From contig DJLT01000084.1 in NCBI GenBank assembly GCA_002435145.1, positions 1 through 36,656 on the forward strand: a stretch of 36,656 nt of DNA, written 5' to 3'. The DNA comes from Neptuniibacter sp. UBA6509. GTDB lineage: Bacteria > Pseudomonadota > Gammaproteobacteria > Pseudomonadales > Balneatricaceae. The position numbers and the translations under genes were made by a program. The number at the start of each line of letters is the position of its first letter. Within the stretch, counting starts at the first letter, position 1. The notes under the pieces are model-generated. The model was not told the origin of the DNA. It searched no databases and worked only from the letters and a program-made list of their open reading frames with translations. This document shows positions 1 through 8,735 of this stretch, piece after piece.

Positions 1-47
1 GTTGGCGTTGGCGTTGTCGTTGGTGTTGGCGTTGGCGTCGGTGTTGG
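1..47. repeat. 6-bp tandem repeat coding for Thr-Pro linker
   Basis: About eight imperfect copies of a six-base unit (GTTGGC/GTTGGT on the plus strand) encode a Pro-Thr run on the minus strand. The array reaches the window edge, so its full length is unknown. The unit is a multiple of three, so slippage would change linker length without shifting the frame. Confidence 0.8.
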
Positions 48-317
48 TTCTTCCTGATCGCTAGGCTGTTCTTGTCCGTTCAGCGCTAAATCATCAGGGA
101 AAACATATTCATCCCCACCACCTGAAGCGAAAGCTAATGCGACACCTCCTGTTGGCTCCCCAGCTGCGGTTCCAAATGGTAATGCCCATGGTCCCCATTC
201 AGCAACAGAATCAGGTTCTTCAGGGTCATTTTGTTTAGGATAAGCAGCCGCTTGTACCTGAACACTCAAAATAGCGCTACTGATCGCAACAGCTATTATT
301 TTCTTTTGAGACCACAT
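1..317 (-). CDS. Secreted Pro-Thr-repeat protein, N-terminal part (C-terminus outside window)
   Basis: Partial gene of unknown function running off the left edge; 105 complete codons are visible. The ATG at 317-315 is preceded by a strong ribosome binding site, AAGGAGG, 6 nt upstream. The first 24 residues form a typical Sec signal peptide: two lysines, a hydrophobic core, and a VQVQA-A cleavage region. Mature residues 25-90 are acidic and rich in Gly, Pro and Ala (for example AFASGGGDEYVFPDD). From about residue 91 the chain becomes a Thr-Pro repeat, a typical flexible linker between exported domains, so a folded domain probably lies beyond the edge. I do not recognise the family. The nearest neighbour, nth, is on the same strand but 297 bases upstream, and I see no gene between them, so this gene probably has its own promoter there. 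Confidence 0.75.
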   Translation of the reverse strand, partial: MWSQKKIIAVAISSAILSVQVQAAAYPKQNDPEEPDSVAEWGPWALPFGTAAGEPTGGVALAFASGGGDEYVFPDDLALNGQEQPSDQEEPTPTPTPTPTTTPTP

Positions 318-614
318 AGCGAGCCTCCTTAGTTGTTCTTCATGTCTCCCTTTCAAGTAAAATCAAACACTTACAAAGCAACCGTCTTTAAAGCGCCGAA
401 ATAAAATTACTTTATTATTCAAGTAATTAAAGACAAAAAGAATATTTAAATATTGTGAAAAACTTATTTTTTCACACTTATTCAAACAGTATAGTAAGAA
501 AAAAACGCAAAAAGGCTACAGCTGTACGAAAAATAATCACCAAAGAGACAGTTCTAAGGAATCTTAGTCATAGTGCTGAATATCATTAGCAAAGGAAAAG
601 AGGTACACCAGTGT

Positions 615-1250
615 TTAAAACTCTATTTTATCTTTGTACTCACACAGATCCTCAATCAGACATGAGCCGCATTTAGGCTTACGGGCAACGCAGGTATAAC
701 GACCATGCAAAATTAACCAATGATGGGCATCAAGCAGAAACTCCTTAGGAATAAAACGCATCAACTTTTGCTCGACTTCGTTCACGTTTTTACCTGGGGC
801 AATTTTAGTACGGTTAGATACCCTAAAGATATGCGTATCAACAGCCATTGCAGGCTGCCCAAAGGCGGTATTTAAAACGACATTCGCGGTTTTACGGCCG
901 ACACCGGGTAATGCCTCTAGGGCCTCACGTGTGTCGGGCACAACTGAATCATGTAGCTCAACCAGCATTTTGCAGGTTTTAATCACATTTTCAGCTTTAG
1001 CATTAAACAAGCCAATCGTTTTTATATACTCCTTCAAACCATCTACACCCAGTGCATAGATTGCCGCCGGCGTGTTAGCAACAGGGTACAATTTTCGGGT
1101 CGCTTTATTAACGCCCACATCTGTAGATTGAGCCGAAAGGATAACGGCGATCAACAATTCAAAAGGAGAAGTGTATTCCAACTCAGTAGTCGGATGGGGA
1201 TTATCATCTCTCCAGCGAGAGAAAATTTCGTGACGTTTATGTTTATTCAT
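615..1250 (-). CDS. nth: Endonuclease III
   Basis: DNA glycosylase/AP lyase that removes oxidised pyrimidines in base excision repair. The 211 residues match E. coli Nth in length and closely in sequence. The helix-hairpin-helix LPGVGRKTANVV ends near catalytic Lys120, and catalytic Asp138 lies in AVDTH. Cys187, Cys194, Cys197 and Cys203 are placed to bind the [4Fe-4S] cluster. I chose the ATG at 1250, which gives the family N-terminus MNKHKR, rather than a TTG two codons upstream. It follows the diguanylate cyclase gene by 24 bases on the same strand and is probably co-transcribed with it. In E. coli nth directly follows rsxE; here two signalling genes separate them. Confidence 0.97.
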   Translation of the reverse strand: MNKHKRHEIFSRWRDDNPHPTTELEYTSPFELLIAVILSAQSTDVGVNKATRKLYPVANTPAAIYALGVDGLKEYIKTIGLFNAKAENVIKTCKMLVELHDSVVPDTREALEALPGVGRKTANVVLNTAFGQPAMAVDTHIFRVSNRTKIAPGKNVNEVEQKLMRFIPKEFLLDAHHWLILHGRYTCVARKPKCGSCLIEDLCEYKDKIEF

Positions 1251-1274
1251 TCTCAATCTTTATAAACTCAGCGA

Positions 1275-2240
1275 CTACTCTGCACCAAATAACGTGGTCC
1301 AGTTTCGACCACTCTGTTTTGATTTATATAGAGCTTGGTCTGCTTGTTCTAACCATTCCGTCGCACTATCTATTTGATAATTTATCTCCGAAACACCTAA
1401 ACTAATTGTAAACTTAATTTGATGTTCACCGTAAGACACGACAAGCGCTTCAATATTTGCCCTAAGGCGATCAGCAAAAATCATGGCACTCTCTCCCTTT
1501 GTGCCTGTTAAGATCACACCAAACTCTTCACCGCCATATCGACCCGCTATATCAGTTTTTCGTGCTTGCTGCTGCAGTGCTTTGGAAACCTCACGAATGA
1601 CCTCGTCACCCGCTTGGTGCCCGTATGTATCATTAACTTTCTTGAAGTGATCGATATCAAATAGAACTAATGTGCTGATAAGTTCGCTACGATTAAAGCG
1701 CTCAAATTCATGATTGAGACACTCTTCCCAATATCCACGATTATATAAGCCGGTTAAACGATCTTCACGGCTCAGCGTTTGGAGCTTCTTATTTGCTTTC
1801 TCTAATGCGATCTGGCCCGTCGCAGTGTCAGTCACGTCATAAATCAATATACCCACATGATCGACTTCTCCGGTGGGAGAAGTCAGAGGAATCAACGTGA
1901 TATTTTGATACATAAACTGAGCGATACCCGTAATTGGGCGATTACTTTTAAAATGAAACAAGTAAGGCCTTTGCTCCCAAGAAACATAGGCCGCGTTACG
2001 TAACAAAAACACTGATTCAAGCTTGCGGTGTAACCAGCTTGCTGGAAGTTCAGGAAACTGCTTAAGCAGTTGTTTATCAGTAAGGTCCCGAGCTGGCACT
2101 CCTGAATGATTTTCCATAAAACCATTCCAAAGTTTTATACAACCTGCACGATCAACGACAACAAGACCCACTTCCAAATTTTGAATTAGGCCTAACGTCC
2201 AGTGAAGGTCACCTATCTCATTACTACTATGCGCATTCAT
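1275..2240 (-). CDS. PAS-GGDEF diguanylate cyclase
   Basis: Predicted enzyme making cyclic di-GMP from two GTP. Residues about 15-140 look like a PAS sensor domain (LEVGLVVVDRAGCIKLWN and a typical end at DVTD). A short helix (about 143-158) links it to a GGDEF domain at 160-320 that begins EDRLTGLYNRGYW. The active-site loop is GGEEF at 236-240, preceded at 227-230 by RKTD. That fits the RxxD product-inhibition site at its usual five-residue spacing, so the enzyme is predicted to be active and feedback inhibited. There are no transmembrane segments, so it should be cytoplasmic. Its start overlaps the response regulator stop by one base (TAATG), which implies translational coupling and a shared pathway. 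The PAS ligand cannot be read from the sequence. Confidence 0.92.
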   Translation of the reverse strand: MNAHSSNEIGDLHWTLGLIQNLEVGLVVVDRAGCIKLWNGFMENHSGVPARDLTDKQLLKQFPELPASWLHRKLESVFLLRNAAYVSWEQRPYLFHFKSNRPITGIAQFMYQNITLIPLTSPTGEVDHVGILIYDVTDTATGQIALEKANKKLQTLSREDRLTGLYNRGYWEECLNHEFERFNRSELISTLVLFDIDHFKKVNDTYGHQAGDEVIREVSKALQQQARKTDIAGRYGGEEFGVILTGTKGESAMIFADRLRANIEALVVSYGEHQIKFTISLGVSEINYQIDSATEWLEQADQALYKSKQSGRNWTTLFGAE

Positions 2241-3217
2241 TAAAAGTAGCTCGCAATTTTTTCTAGTTTTAGCAAGGAATCCTGAGTGAAAACCAACATT
2301 AATTCACATTGGATGTCATGCTCATTCAATTGATAATCGATCGTGATCATCAGGGTTTCCTCCCAATCTTGAGACTGTTTAATGAAACCACTGAAATCTC
2401 GCAAGATATGTGGAGTAGCCTTACTAAAAATAATATCCAACTGTTGGGAGAAGCTATTAATAAAAGCCCCAATCAGAGTATTAGCTAATGACATTAAAAG
2501 CTCGGATTTACGATGTTCGCTAACGTCTGAAAGGTCCATCAGCTTAGAAGCCTTGTCCAAACTGCTCTTTTCTAGCAGGAGAAACGCCTCACCCGCTATA
2601 CCCGCACCAATAAACCCTTGGCTAATCAACTCAAATTGATTTGCTTTGGCATCCAAAAGCCTCTCCTCAAGACTTGCAGGACATACCATATTAACAACTG
2701 GGATAGGCAAATGAACAAATGTATTCAATAACCGGGCGAGCATTTCACCAGCTTGACCCATCGCAATATTAGATATTTCTTGGTAATACTCAGGAAGAGC
2801 AACAGTAGAATTAACTTCTTCAGATGCGCGGCTCGGGTGTTCCAGCTCAGTTAATAAACCGAACCGATGGAGCACCTCAGCAATAGCCTCAGGGGAAGTT
2901 GGCTTACGAATAAACTCTAAAGCTCCCAGTTCTAGAACACGTGCGCGAGCTTTCTCTTGCACATCACCTGAAACCACAATAACCATTGTAGGTAAGTCAT
3001 CGCTTCTGATGCGTTCAAGCGCTTGATAACCATCCATAATAGGCATGGTTAAATCTAAGAATAAGATATCCCCTTTGCCCGCTCTAACCGCCTCTAAACC
3101 TTCTAAGCCGTGCTCGGCGAACGTAACCTCAACATTCCACCCACGCAATGCAGAGGCCATCTGCTTACGCGCTAAACGGGAATCATCACAAATGACTACA
3201 GGGACAGGGTGGCTCAC
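2240..3217 (-). CDS. Response regulator with C-terminal CheC-like phosphatase domain
   Basis: Two-domain cytoplasmic signalling protein of 325 residues. The receiver domain (about 6-122) keeps the acidic pair Asp11/Asp12, phospho-acceptor Asp55 in LFLDLTMP, Ser83 and Lys105. The C-terminal part (about 140-325) resembles the CheC/CheX family, which dephosphorylates CheY-type regulators. One E-x2-N motif is present in YYQEISNIAMGQAGEML. In the second repeat, MSLANTLIGAFINSF, the aligned glutamate is serine, so at most one active site looks intact. It may act on its own receiver or on another regulator; no chemotaxis genes lie nearby. The stop overlaps the diguanylate cyclase start. No partner histidine kinase is in the window, and the rsxE terminator upstream suggests this gene begins its own transcript. 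Confidence 0.85.
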   Translation of the reverse strand: MSHPVPVVICDDSRLARKQMASALRGWNVEVTFAEHGLEGLEAVRAGKGDILFLDLTMPIMDGYQALERIRSDDLPTMVIVVSGDVQEKARARVLELGALEFIRKPTSPEAIAEVLHRFGLLTELEHPSRASEEVNSTVALPEYYQEISNIAMGQAGEMLARLLNTFVHLPIPVVNMVCPASLEERLLDAKANQFELISQGFIGAGIAGEAFLLLEKSSLDKASKLMDLSDVSEHRKSELLMSLANTLIGAFINSFSQQLDIIFSKATPHILRDFSGFIKQSQDWEETLMITIDYQLNEHDIQCELMLVFTQDSLLKLEKIASYF

Positions 3218-3280
3218 ATAAATTCCTTACACTAAATAAGAAGAGAAAGTCGGGAGCCAAAAGATTAAATGAAGCACAAG

Positions 3281-3320
3281 CAGAAAACAATTCCACAAAA
3301 GGAAATTATCCCCTTGTGGA
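3281..3320 (-). terminator. Intrinsic terminator after rsxE
   Basis: On the minus strand, 10 nt after the rsxE stop, the arms CCACAAGGGG and CCTTTTGTGG pair with minor mismatches around a short AT loop. The sequence AATTGTTTTC follows. This should end the rsx transcript before the response-regulator gene. Confidence 0.65.
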
Positions 3321-3329
3321 AAAAGAATC

Positions 3330-4031
3330 CTAGCCTGTGACTCTTACGCGTTCAGGTCGAACACCGTCAGAAGGGTTTAGTGCAGCTTTGCGTGCATCGT
3401 TACGCGCATCTATCACATTTTTAAGCGCAATAATTAGCCCCATGCCTACGAATGCACCAGGCGGCAATATAGCAAATAGGAAACCCGGGTAATCATCCAC
3501 CAAGGTGATCTTCCAGCCTTCAGCCATAGGACCAAACAATAGATGCATATCACTAAATAAAACGCCTAAACCTAACGCTTCACGCATAGCCCCAAGAACG
3601 ACCAGAACGGCTGTAAAACCTAGCCCCATCATTAAGCCGTCTATCAGTGACTCTTTAACTGGGTTTTTGCATGCAAACGCATCTGCTCGTCCCATGATTG
3701 CACAGTTGGTTACTATCAACGGGATGAAAATACCTAAGATCAAATAAAGCTCATAAGTAAATGCCTTCATTAGTAGCTCAATAGCTGTCACGAAAGAGGC
3801 AATGATCATTACAAAGATAGGCAAACGAACCGATTCGGGTACAAATTTACGAAAAGCCGACACCGTTAGGTTAGAACCGAGCAGTACTAAAGTGCTCGCA
3901 ATACCCAACCCAATTGCATTGACTACAGTTCCAGTTACAGCGAGTAACGGACATAAGCCTAATAGCTGCACTAATGCAGGGTTATTGCCCCACAAACCAT
4001 CCATAGAGATTTTTTTTAAATCACCCGACAT
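3330..4031 (-). CDS. rsxE: Rnf/Rsx electron transport complex subunit E
   Basis: Integral membrane subunit of the Rnf (Rsx) complex, which couples ferredoxin/NADH redox chemistry to ion movement; in E. coli the complex also helps reset SoxR. The 233 residues contain about six hydrophobic segments. The conserved [17 protein letters not shown] near the N-terminus parallels the [14 protein letters not shown] of RsxA; RsxA and RsxE are homologous and sit in inverted topology. GAMREALG near residue 150 is also typical. The start overlaps the rsxG stop by one base (TAATG). It is the last gene of the six-gene operon, with a terminator just downstream. Confidence 0.96.
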   Translation of the reverse strand: MSGDLKKISMDGLWGNNPALVQLLGLCPLLAVTGTVVNAIGLGIASTLVLLGSNLTVSAFRKFVPESVRLPIFVMIIASFVTAIELLMKAFTYELYLILGIFIPLIVTNCAIMGRADAFACKNPVKESLIDGLMMGLGFTAVLVVLGAMREALGLGVLFSDMHLLFGPMAEGWKITLVDDYPGFLFAILPPGAFVGMGLIIALKNVIDARNDARKAALNPSDGVRPERVRVTG

Positions 4032-4699
4032 TACTGGGTTACCTCCGTTGAAGGTTGCTTAGTTTCAGGTTTTAGTTGTAACAGCTCAGCACGATTGGCT
4101 GCAAAATAATCTAATGCACGACCGACAGCATTTACTACGGCTCTTGGAGTAATCGTTGCGCCAGTAAACTGATCAAACTGACCACCGTCTTTCTTTACTG
4201 CCCAGCTTTTATCCGCCCATGAAGGGCCTTTTCCTGTATTCTTAGACTGACCGTTGAAACTCATTATCCAATTAGACTTTTTAGTCTCAATCTTATCCCC
4301 CAGCCCCGGTGTTTCTTTATGGGCAAGGACTCTAACACCCGCAACTGAGGCGTTAGCATTTATCCCGACGATAAGATTGATATTACCACTATAACCATCA
4401 GGTGCAGTGACCGGTAAGATAACAGCCTTAACTAAACCATCTTTCTTTGCTCGATAGGCCATCACAGGTTGGTGGTGCCCAAGCTCTGCGATTTGTATCT
4501 CAAAGGTATCTTCTAATAATTGATTATCAATGCTTTCACGCGGAACAATCTCATATAGCGCTTTGGCCTTAAACTCACGTTCATTAGCGGTAATTTTGTC
4601 GATTGTAGTGACCTGAGTAACAGCAATGACGCCGGCACAAACAACCGCAAATAAACTAATCGCTAGGGTGCTGGATTTAATGGCACTAAATAACTGCAT
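4031..4699 (-). CDS. rsxG: Rnf/Rsx electron transport complex subunit G (FMN-binding)
   Basis: Periplasm-facing flavoprotein subunit of the Rnf complex. The chosen start gives 222 residues beginning [10 protein letters not shown], with one N-terminal transmembrane helix (about 9-30). The FMN attachment motif is TGAT, with Thr182 predicted to carry the covalent flavin. [13 protein letters not shown] near residue 132 is also typical of the family. Two adjacent ATGs (4702 and 4699) follow GGAGGT in the end of rsxD. The second has the better five-base spacing, and a longer reading frame reaching 4834 is only overlap with rsxD. The rsxD stop TGA lies inside the ATGATG, so translation of the two is coupled. 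Confidence 0.94.
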   Translation of the reverse strand: MQLFSAIKSSTLAISLFAVVCAGVIAVTQVTTIDKITANEREFKAKALYEIVPRESIDNQLLEDTFEIQIAELGHHQPVMAYRAKKDGLVKAVILPVTAPDGYSGNINLIVGINANASVAGVRVLAHKETPGLGDKIETKKSNWIMSFNGQSKNTGKGPSWADKSWAVKKDGGQFDQFTGATITPRAVVNAVGRALDYFAANRAELLQLKPETKQPSTEVTQ

Positions 4700-5757
4700 C
4701 ATGCACCTCCCTTCATGCCGCGTTTCGCTTTGGCATGACCATAACTGCGAGGCTGCGTGTACTGATCTATAAATGGTGCACAAAGATTCATGAGAAGCAC
4801 TGCGAAAGCAATTGCATCTGGGTATCCTCCCCAACCACGAATAACATAAATAAGAATGCCAATACCAATACCAAAAATAATTTTTCCACGATTACTGGTC
4901 GCAGAGGTCACTGGGTCCGTTGCAATAAAGAAAGCACCAAGCATGGTGGCACCCGCTGTCAAATGAAAAAACGGATCAGCAAACGCATAAGGGTCAAGCA
5001 TATAGAAAATACTGGAGATTACGGCCAATGATCCAAGAACAGCAGCAGGAGTATGTAAAGTAAAAACCTTACGGTAAATAAGAAACACCCCACCCATCAA
5101 ATAGGCAGCACTCACAGCGTGCCAAGCACCAATCCCTTCAGCTAAAACAGGAACGGTTCTCCATACTTCTTCTGTTGTTAGGCCCCCTCTATGACGCATA
5201 GCGTCTAAAGGTGTCGCACCGGTGTACATATCAATTAAAGCCGGGTCAACAGAACCAAAAATAGCACCCAACGTCTGAGTAAACTCTAATACCTGCCAAC
5301 TATCACCATGGGTAAGTACGAAAGGCTCTGCCCAACTTGTCATCTGAACAGGGAAGGAAACAAGTAATAATGCATAAGCAACCATTGCTGGATTAAAAGG
5401 GTTTTGCCCTAACCCCCCATATAGGTGTTTAGCAATGACAATCGCAACAAACACACCAACCAAGGTGATCCACCATGGAGCGAAAGGAGGCAGCGCTAAA
5501 CCCAATAACAACGCGGTCACAATCGCACTATAATCTTTAAGGTAGAAGCCTAAAGGTCGCTTACGAATTTTTACGATGCACGCTTCAAACCCAACCGCTA
5601 ACAAGCACGCCCACATCACATTAATGATTGTTCCCCAACCAAAAAAGAAGGTCATTGCAGCAAGACCCGGCAATGTAGCTAAAGCCACTAACCGCATGAC
5701 ATCTGCAGTGCTACTGGCTTTATGAAGGTGGGGGGAGCTAGTGCGTATTAACGCCAT
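4699..5757 (-). CDS. rsxD: Rnf/Rsx electron transport complex subunit D
   Basis: Membrane subunit of the Rnf complex, 352 residues with about nine to ten hydrophobic helices, the family's usual size. The covalent FMN motif is TGAT at 179-182 in MYTGATPLDAM. Other family landmarks are LYGGLGQNPFNPAMVAY (about 112-128) and FIATDPVTSATS (about 277-288). It lies 14 bases after rsxC and overlaps the start of rsxG, in the usual operon order A-B-C-D-G-E. The tail HAKAKRGMKGGA is short, polar and basic, as expected for a cytoplasmic end. Confidence 0.96.
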   Translation of the reverse strand: MALIRTSSPHLHKASSTADVMRLVALATLPGLAAMTFFFGWGTIINVMWACLLAVGFEACIVKIRKRPLGFYLKDYSAIVTALLLGLALPPFAPWWITLVGVFVAIVIAKHLYGGLGQNPFNPAMVAYALLLVSFPVQMTSWAEPFVLTHGDSWQVLEFTQTLGAIFGSVDPALIDMYTGATPLDAMRHRGGLTTEEVWRTVPVLAEGIGAWHAVSAAYLMGGVFLIYRKVFTLHTPAAVLGSLAVISSIFYMLDPYAFADPFFHLTAGATMLGAFFIATDPVTSATSNRGKIIFGIGIGILIYVIRGWGGYPDAIAFAVLLMNLCAPFIDQYTQPRSYGHAKAKRGMKGGA

Positions 5758-5771
5758 CAGTTACAACTTCC

Positions 5772-8735
5772 TTAATCGGTAAAGCGACTTAATGTTTGAT
5801 TTAAATGTTCAGCTTCTTGTTGAGCGACTACAAGTTGTTGCTCTATACCTGACAGATCTTCGACTTTTTCTTCGCGAGCCTTCTTAGCCGCACGTTCAGC
5901 TTTAGTAACAGCAGCCCGCGCCATCGCAGCATCAATTTTCAACTGTTTTAAATCAATGCCTTCCGCAGCGGCTTTATCTACCTGCGTTTTCTCATAAGCA
6001 TCAAAAGCTGCTTTAGCCTCATCATGTAAGCTAGTAAGACGTTCTACTTCTGCATTTAGTTCAGATAAATCTTCAGCATCGCCCTGTTCATTTGCAGTCT
6101 CTAGAGCTTGTTGCGCTTTTTTAAGCTTGGTGCGCATAATAGAGACTTGCTGCTTAAGTGCTTTAGGATCGATAACTTCCGGCTCAGGTTCAGGCAGCTG
6201 CCCTCCCGCCTGAGCGTACTCTTGATGTAGGTCATCGAGCTTAGATTGTAACTTCTCCACGCCGGCCTTCATCTTTTCTGCTGCGGGGCTACCCGATGAT
6301 TGTGCCGCGGCTAACGCAGTCTGTGCTTTCTGTACTTTTCCTGACAATGCCTCTATGTCAGCTTTAAGGCCTTCTAGATCAATGCTTAGCGGTACGCTAT
6401 TTAACGGCGAAATCGCTTTTTCATATTCGTCTTTAGCCGCTTCATACTTTGCTTGTAACTTTTCAACACCCGCTTTCATTTTCTCTGCAGCTGGACTACC
6501 TGATTCAACAGCTACATCTAACGCTTTCTGTGCTTTTTCAACTTTAGCTGCCATCCCATCCATATCGGCTTTGAGATCTGCTACCTGCTCAGAAGAGACT
6601 GCAACGGCTGCGGTTGGTGCTAAATTTTGTGTACTCTCATACTCAGCTTTTAGGGTATCGTATTTAGCTTGTAGTTTTTCAACGCCCGCTTTCATCTTTT
6701 CAACAGCAGGACTATTACCCTCAATCGCTGTATCTAAAGCTTTTTGCGCTTTATTGACTTTACCTAACGCTGCTTCCATATCAGCTTTCAACCCTTCTAA
6801 CTTTTCATTAGAAACGCTATTAGCCGCAACACCACCTGACTCTGCATTGTCATAAGCCGCTTGAGCGGCAACCGTTTTAGCCTGTTGTTCAGAAAGCTTA
6901 ACACGCAATGCTTCTATATCACCTTCACCAGATGTTTCTGCTTTATCTAAGGCTTTCTCTGCCTGCTTCAATTTTGTACGTGCAACCGCAGCATTTGTTT
7001 TCAGCTGTTTAATATCTAATACAGGCGCCGCTGGAGCAGGCGCATTTTGGGCTTGATCAAATGCCTGCTGAGCCGCTTCAGCTTTCACTTCTAACTCAGC
7101 GACCGTAGCTTTAAGTTTATCTTGACCGTCAAGCTCTTTATCCTGTGCATTTTGCAAGGCCTTCTGAGCTTTTTTCAGCTTAGTTCGAGAAACCGCCGCA
7201 GCAGTTTTAAGTGCTTTTAGATCTGGCTCTCCAGATTTTGCTTTGTCTGAATCAGGAGATGTCGCAGCCTTATCCTTTTTAACCGCCTGTGCCTTCGCTG
7301 CATCAGCCGCTCTCTGTTTTCTGCGTGCTTCTTTATCTGCTTTTTCTTGTTCTAAACGAGCTTGTCTTGCCTCAAAACGAATTCGAGCGTGATCGGCCTT
7401 ACGCTGCTCCGCTTCTTCATTTCGAATTTCAGATTTAGCAAAACGATAGTACTGAACTAAAGGAATATTACTTGGACAAACATAAGAGCAAGCACCGCAC
7501 TCTATACAGTCAAATAAATTATGCTGTTTCGCTTTATCGAACTCTTTACCTTTAGCAAACCAATGTAACTGTTGTGGTAATAATTCTGCTGGGCAAACTT
7601 GTTCACAAATACCACATCGAATACATGGATTAGCAGGAGGAGCTGGCGGCATCTCCTCATAACTCGCTGCAATAATGCAGTTAGTTGTTTTAATCATTGG
7701 AATAGATTGGCTTTCAACCGTAAAGCCCATCATAGGGCCACCTATAACCAAGCGATAAAGCGCATTCTGATTGATTTCAGCAGCTTCCAATAGGACCTCT
7801 AAAGGCGTTCCTATTAATGCTCGCATATTATGAGGCTGAGCTAACGCTTCTCCCGCTAAAGTAACAATGCGAGAGATCAGCGGGATGCCATCAAACACCG
7901 CATCGTAAATAGCTGCTGTCGTGCCAACGTTCTGACAAACAATACCGACATCTGCAGGAATATGCCCAGTAGGCACTTCAATTCCTGTAAGTAACTTGAT
8001 CAATTGCTTCTCACCACCCGATGGATAAACGGTAGGCACAACAACAATATCTAAATTAAGTTTTGTTTCTTTCGCCGCTAATTCGAGTGCTCGAATCGCT
8101 TGGGGTTTATTATCTTCAATACCTATCATTACATGACTAGGCTGCAGAAGATGGGCTATAACCTCGATCCCTTTGATTACTTTATCTGAGTGTTCACGCA
8201 GCAACATATCATCAGCTGTGATATAGGGCTCACACTCCATCGCATTGATAACAAGCGTGTTAACAATATGATCATCACCTAGATGTAACTTCACATCGGT
8301 AGGGAAGCCTGCACCGCCCATACCACTTATACCGTGGTGACGGACGAAATCGATCAGTTCCTGCTTTGGAAGTGTATGGTAATCAGCGAGCCCTTGGTGC
8401 TCGATCCACCTATCTTCACCATCGGTTTCTATAATGATGCAAGGTGCTTGCATACCTGAAATATGAGGGACCGCACGTTTCTCTATGGCAACCACAGTTC
8501 CTGAACTAGGCGCATGCACATTGACACTAATACGACCAGCAGCTTCAGCGATTACCTGCCCTTTGAGGACCTTATCACCAATAGCGACAACAATTTCGGA
8601 TGGCGCACCTATATGCTGAGATAAAGGAACAACTAGCTCTGCCGGGATTGGAGCCGTTTGTACAGAAAGCCCGGTCGTACGATGTTTATTCTCTGGAGGA
8701 TGAACACCACCATGAAAAGAAAACTGTGTGCTCAT
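5772..8735 (-). CDS. rsxC: Rnf/Rsx electron transport complex subunit C with long repeat-containing tail
   Basis: Peripheral subunit of the Rnf complex thought to take electrons from NADH, 987 residues. Residues 1-110 are the barrel-sandwich region and 135-350 the nucleotide/FMN-binding Rossmann and SLBB region (GISGMGGAGFPTDVKL, ECEPYITADD, NVGTTAAIYDAV). Two [4Fe-4S] motifs follow: Cys371/374/377/381 and Cys410/413/416/420. From about 440 to the end the protein is a charged Ala/Lys/Glu-rich tail of predicted coiled coils built from seven repeats. E. coli RsxC has about 740 residues, so the tail here is markedly expanded. The start overlaps the rsxB stop (TAATG), and rsxD follows after 14 bases. 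The catalytic part is certain; the tail's role is unknown. Confidence 0.97.
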   Translation of the reverse strand: MSTQFSFHGGVHPPENKHRTTGLSVQTAPIPAELVVPLSQHIGAPSEIVVAIGDKVLKGQVIAEAAGRISVNVHAPSSGTVVAIEKRAVPHISGMQAPCIIIETDGEDRWIEHQGLADYHTLPKQELIDFVRHHGISGMGGAGFPTDVKLHLGDDHIVNTLVINAMECEPYITADDMLLREHSDKVIKGIEVIAHLLQPSHVMIGIEDNKPQAIRALELAAKETKLNLDIVVVPTVYPSGGEKQLIKLLTGIEVPTGHIPADVGIVCQNVGTTAAIYDAVFDGIPLISRIVTLAGEALAQPHNMRALIGTPLEVLLEAAEINQNALYRLVIGGPMMGFTVESQSIPMIKTTNCIIAASYEEMPPAPPANPCIRCGICEQVCPAELLPQQLHWFAKGKEFDKAKQHNLFDCIECGACSYVCPSNIPLVQYYRFAKSEIRNEEAEQRKADHARIRFEARQARLEQEKADKEARRKQRAADAAKAQAVKKDKAATSPDSDKAKSGEPDLKALKTAAAVSRTKLKKAQKALQNAQDKELDGQDKLKATVAELEVKAEAAQQAFDQAQNAPAPAAPVLDIKQLKTNAAVARTKLKQAEKALDKAETSGEGDIEALRVKLSEQQAKTVAAQAAYDNAESGGVAANSVSNEKLEGLKADMEAALGKVNKAQKALDTAIEGNSPAVEKMKAGVEKLQAKYDTLKAEYESTQNLAPTAAVAVSSEQVADLKADMDGMAAKVEKAQKALDVAVESGSPAAEKMKAGVEKLQAKYEAAKDEYEKAISPLNSVPLSIDLEGLKADIEALSGKVQKAQTALAAAQSSGSPAAEKMKAGVEKLQSKLDDLHQEYAQAGGQLPEPEPEVIDPKALKQQVSIMRTKLKKAQQALETANEQGDAEDLSELNAEVERLTSLHDEAKAAFDAYEKTQVDKAAAEGIDLKQLKIDAAMARAAVTKAERAAKKAREEKVEDLSGIEQQLVVAQQEAEHLNQTLSRFTD
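5775..7223 (-). repeat. Seven-repeat coiled-coil array in RsxC tail (order A-A-B-B-B-A-A)
   Basis: Protein residues 505-987 hold two repeat classes. Class A has the core LK..AAV.RTKLKKA.KAL and occurs at about 505-564, 573-631, 855-918 and, diverged, 928-987. Class B has the core LKADMEAL.GKV.KAQKAL followed by SPA.EKMKAGVEKLQ.K and occurs at about 646-700, 717-774 and 786-842 (DNA 6210-6800). The EKMKAGVEKLQ block is identical in all three B copies while the codons differ at silent positions. The copies are therefore not recent duplicates and the peptide appears to be under selection. Confidence 0.85.

Noticed and set aside
4700-4834. Longer N-terminus for rsxG
   Set aside because: It overlaps rsxD, is cysteine- and arginine-rich unlike RsxG, and lacks a start signal; the ATG at 4699 has GGAGGT upstream.
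6210-6800. Regularly spaced repeats that could suggest a CRISPR array or tandem DNA repeat
   Set aside because: The repeats are in frame with RsxC, are conserved at protein level with silent differences, and are about 200 bases apart.
6355-6855. 166-codon open frame on the plus strand inside rsxC
   Set aside because: It is antisense to the Ala/Lys/Glu-rich repeats, whose codon bias removes stops on the other strand; it has no ribosome binding site or family resemblance.
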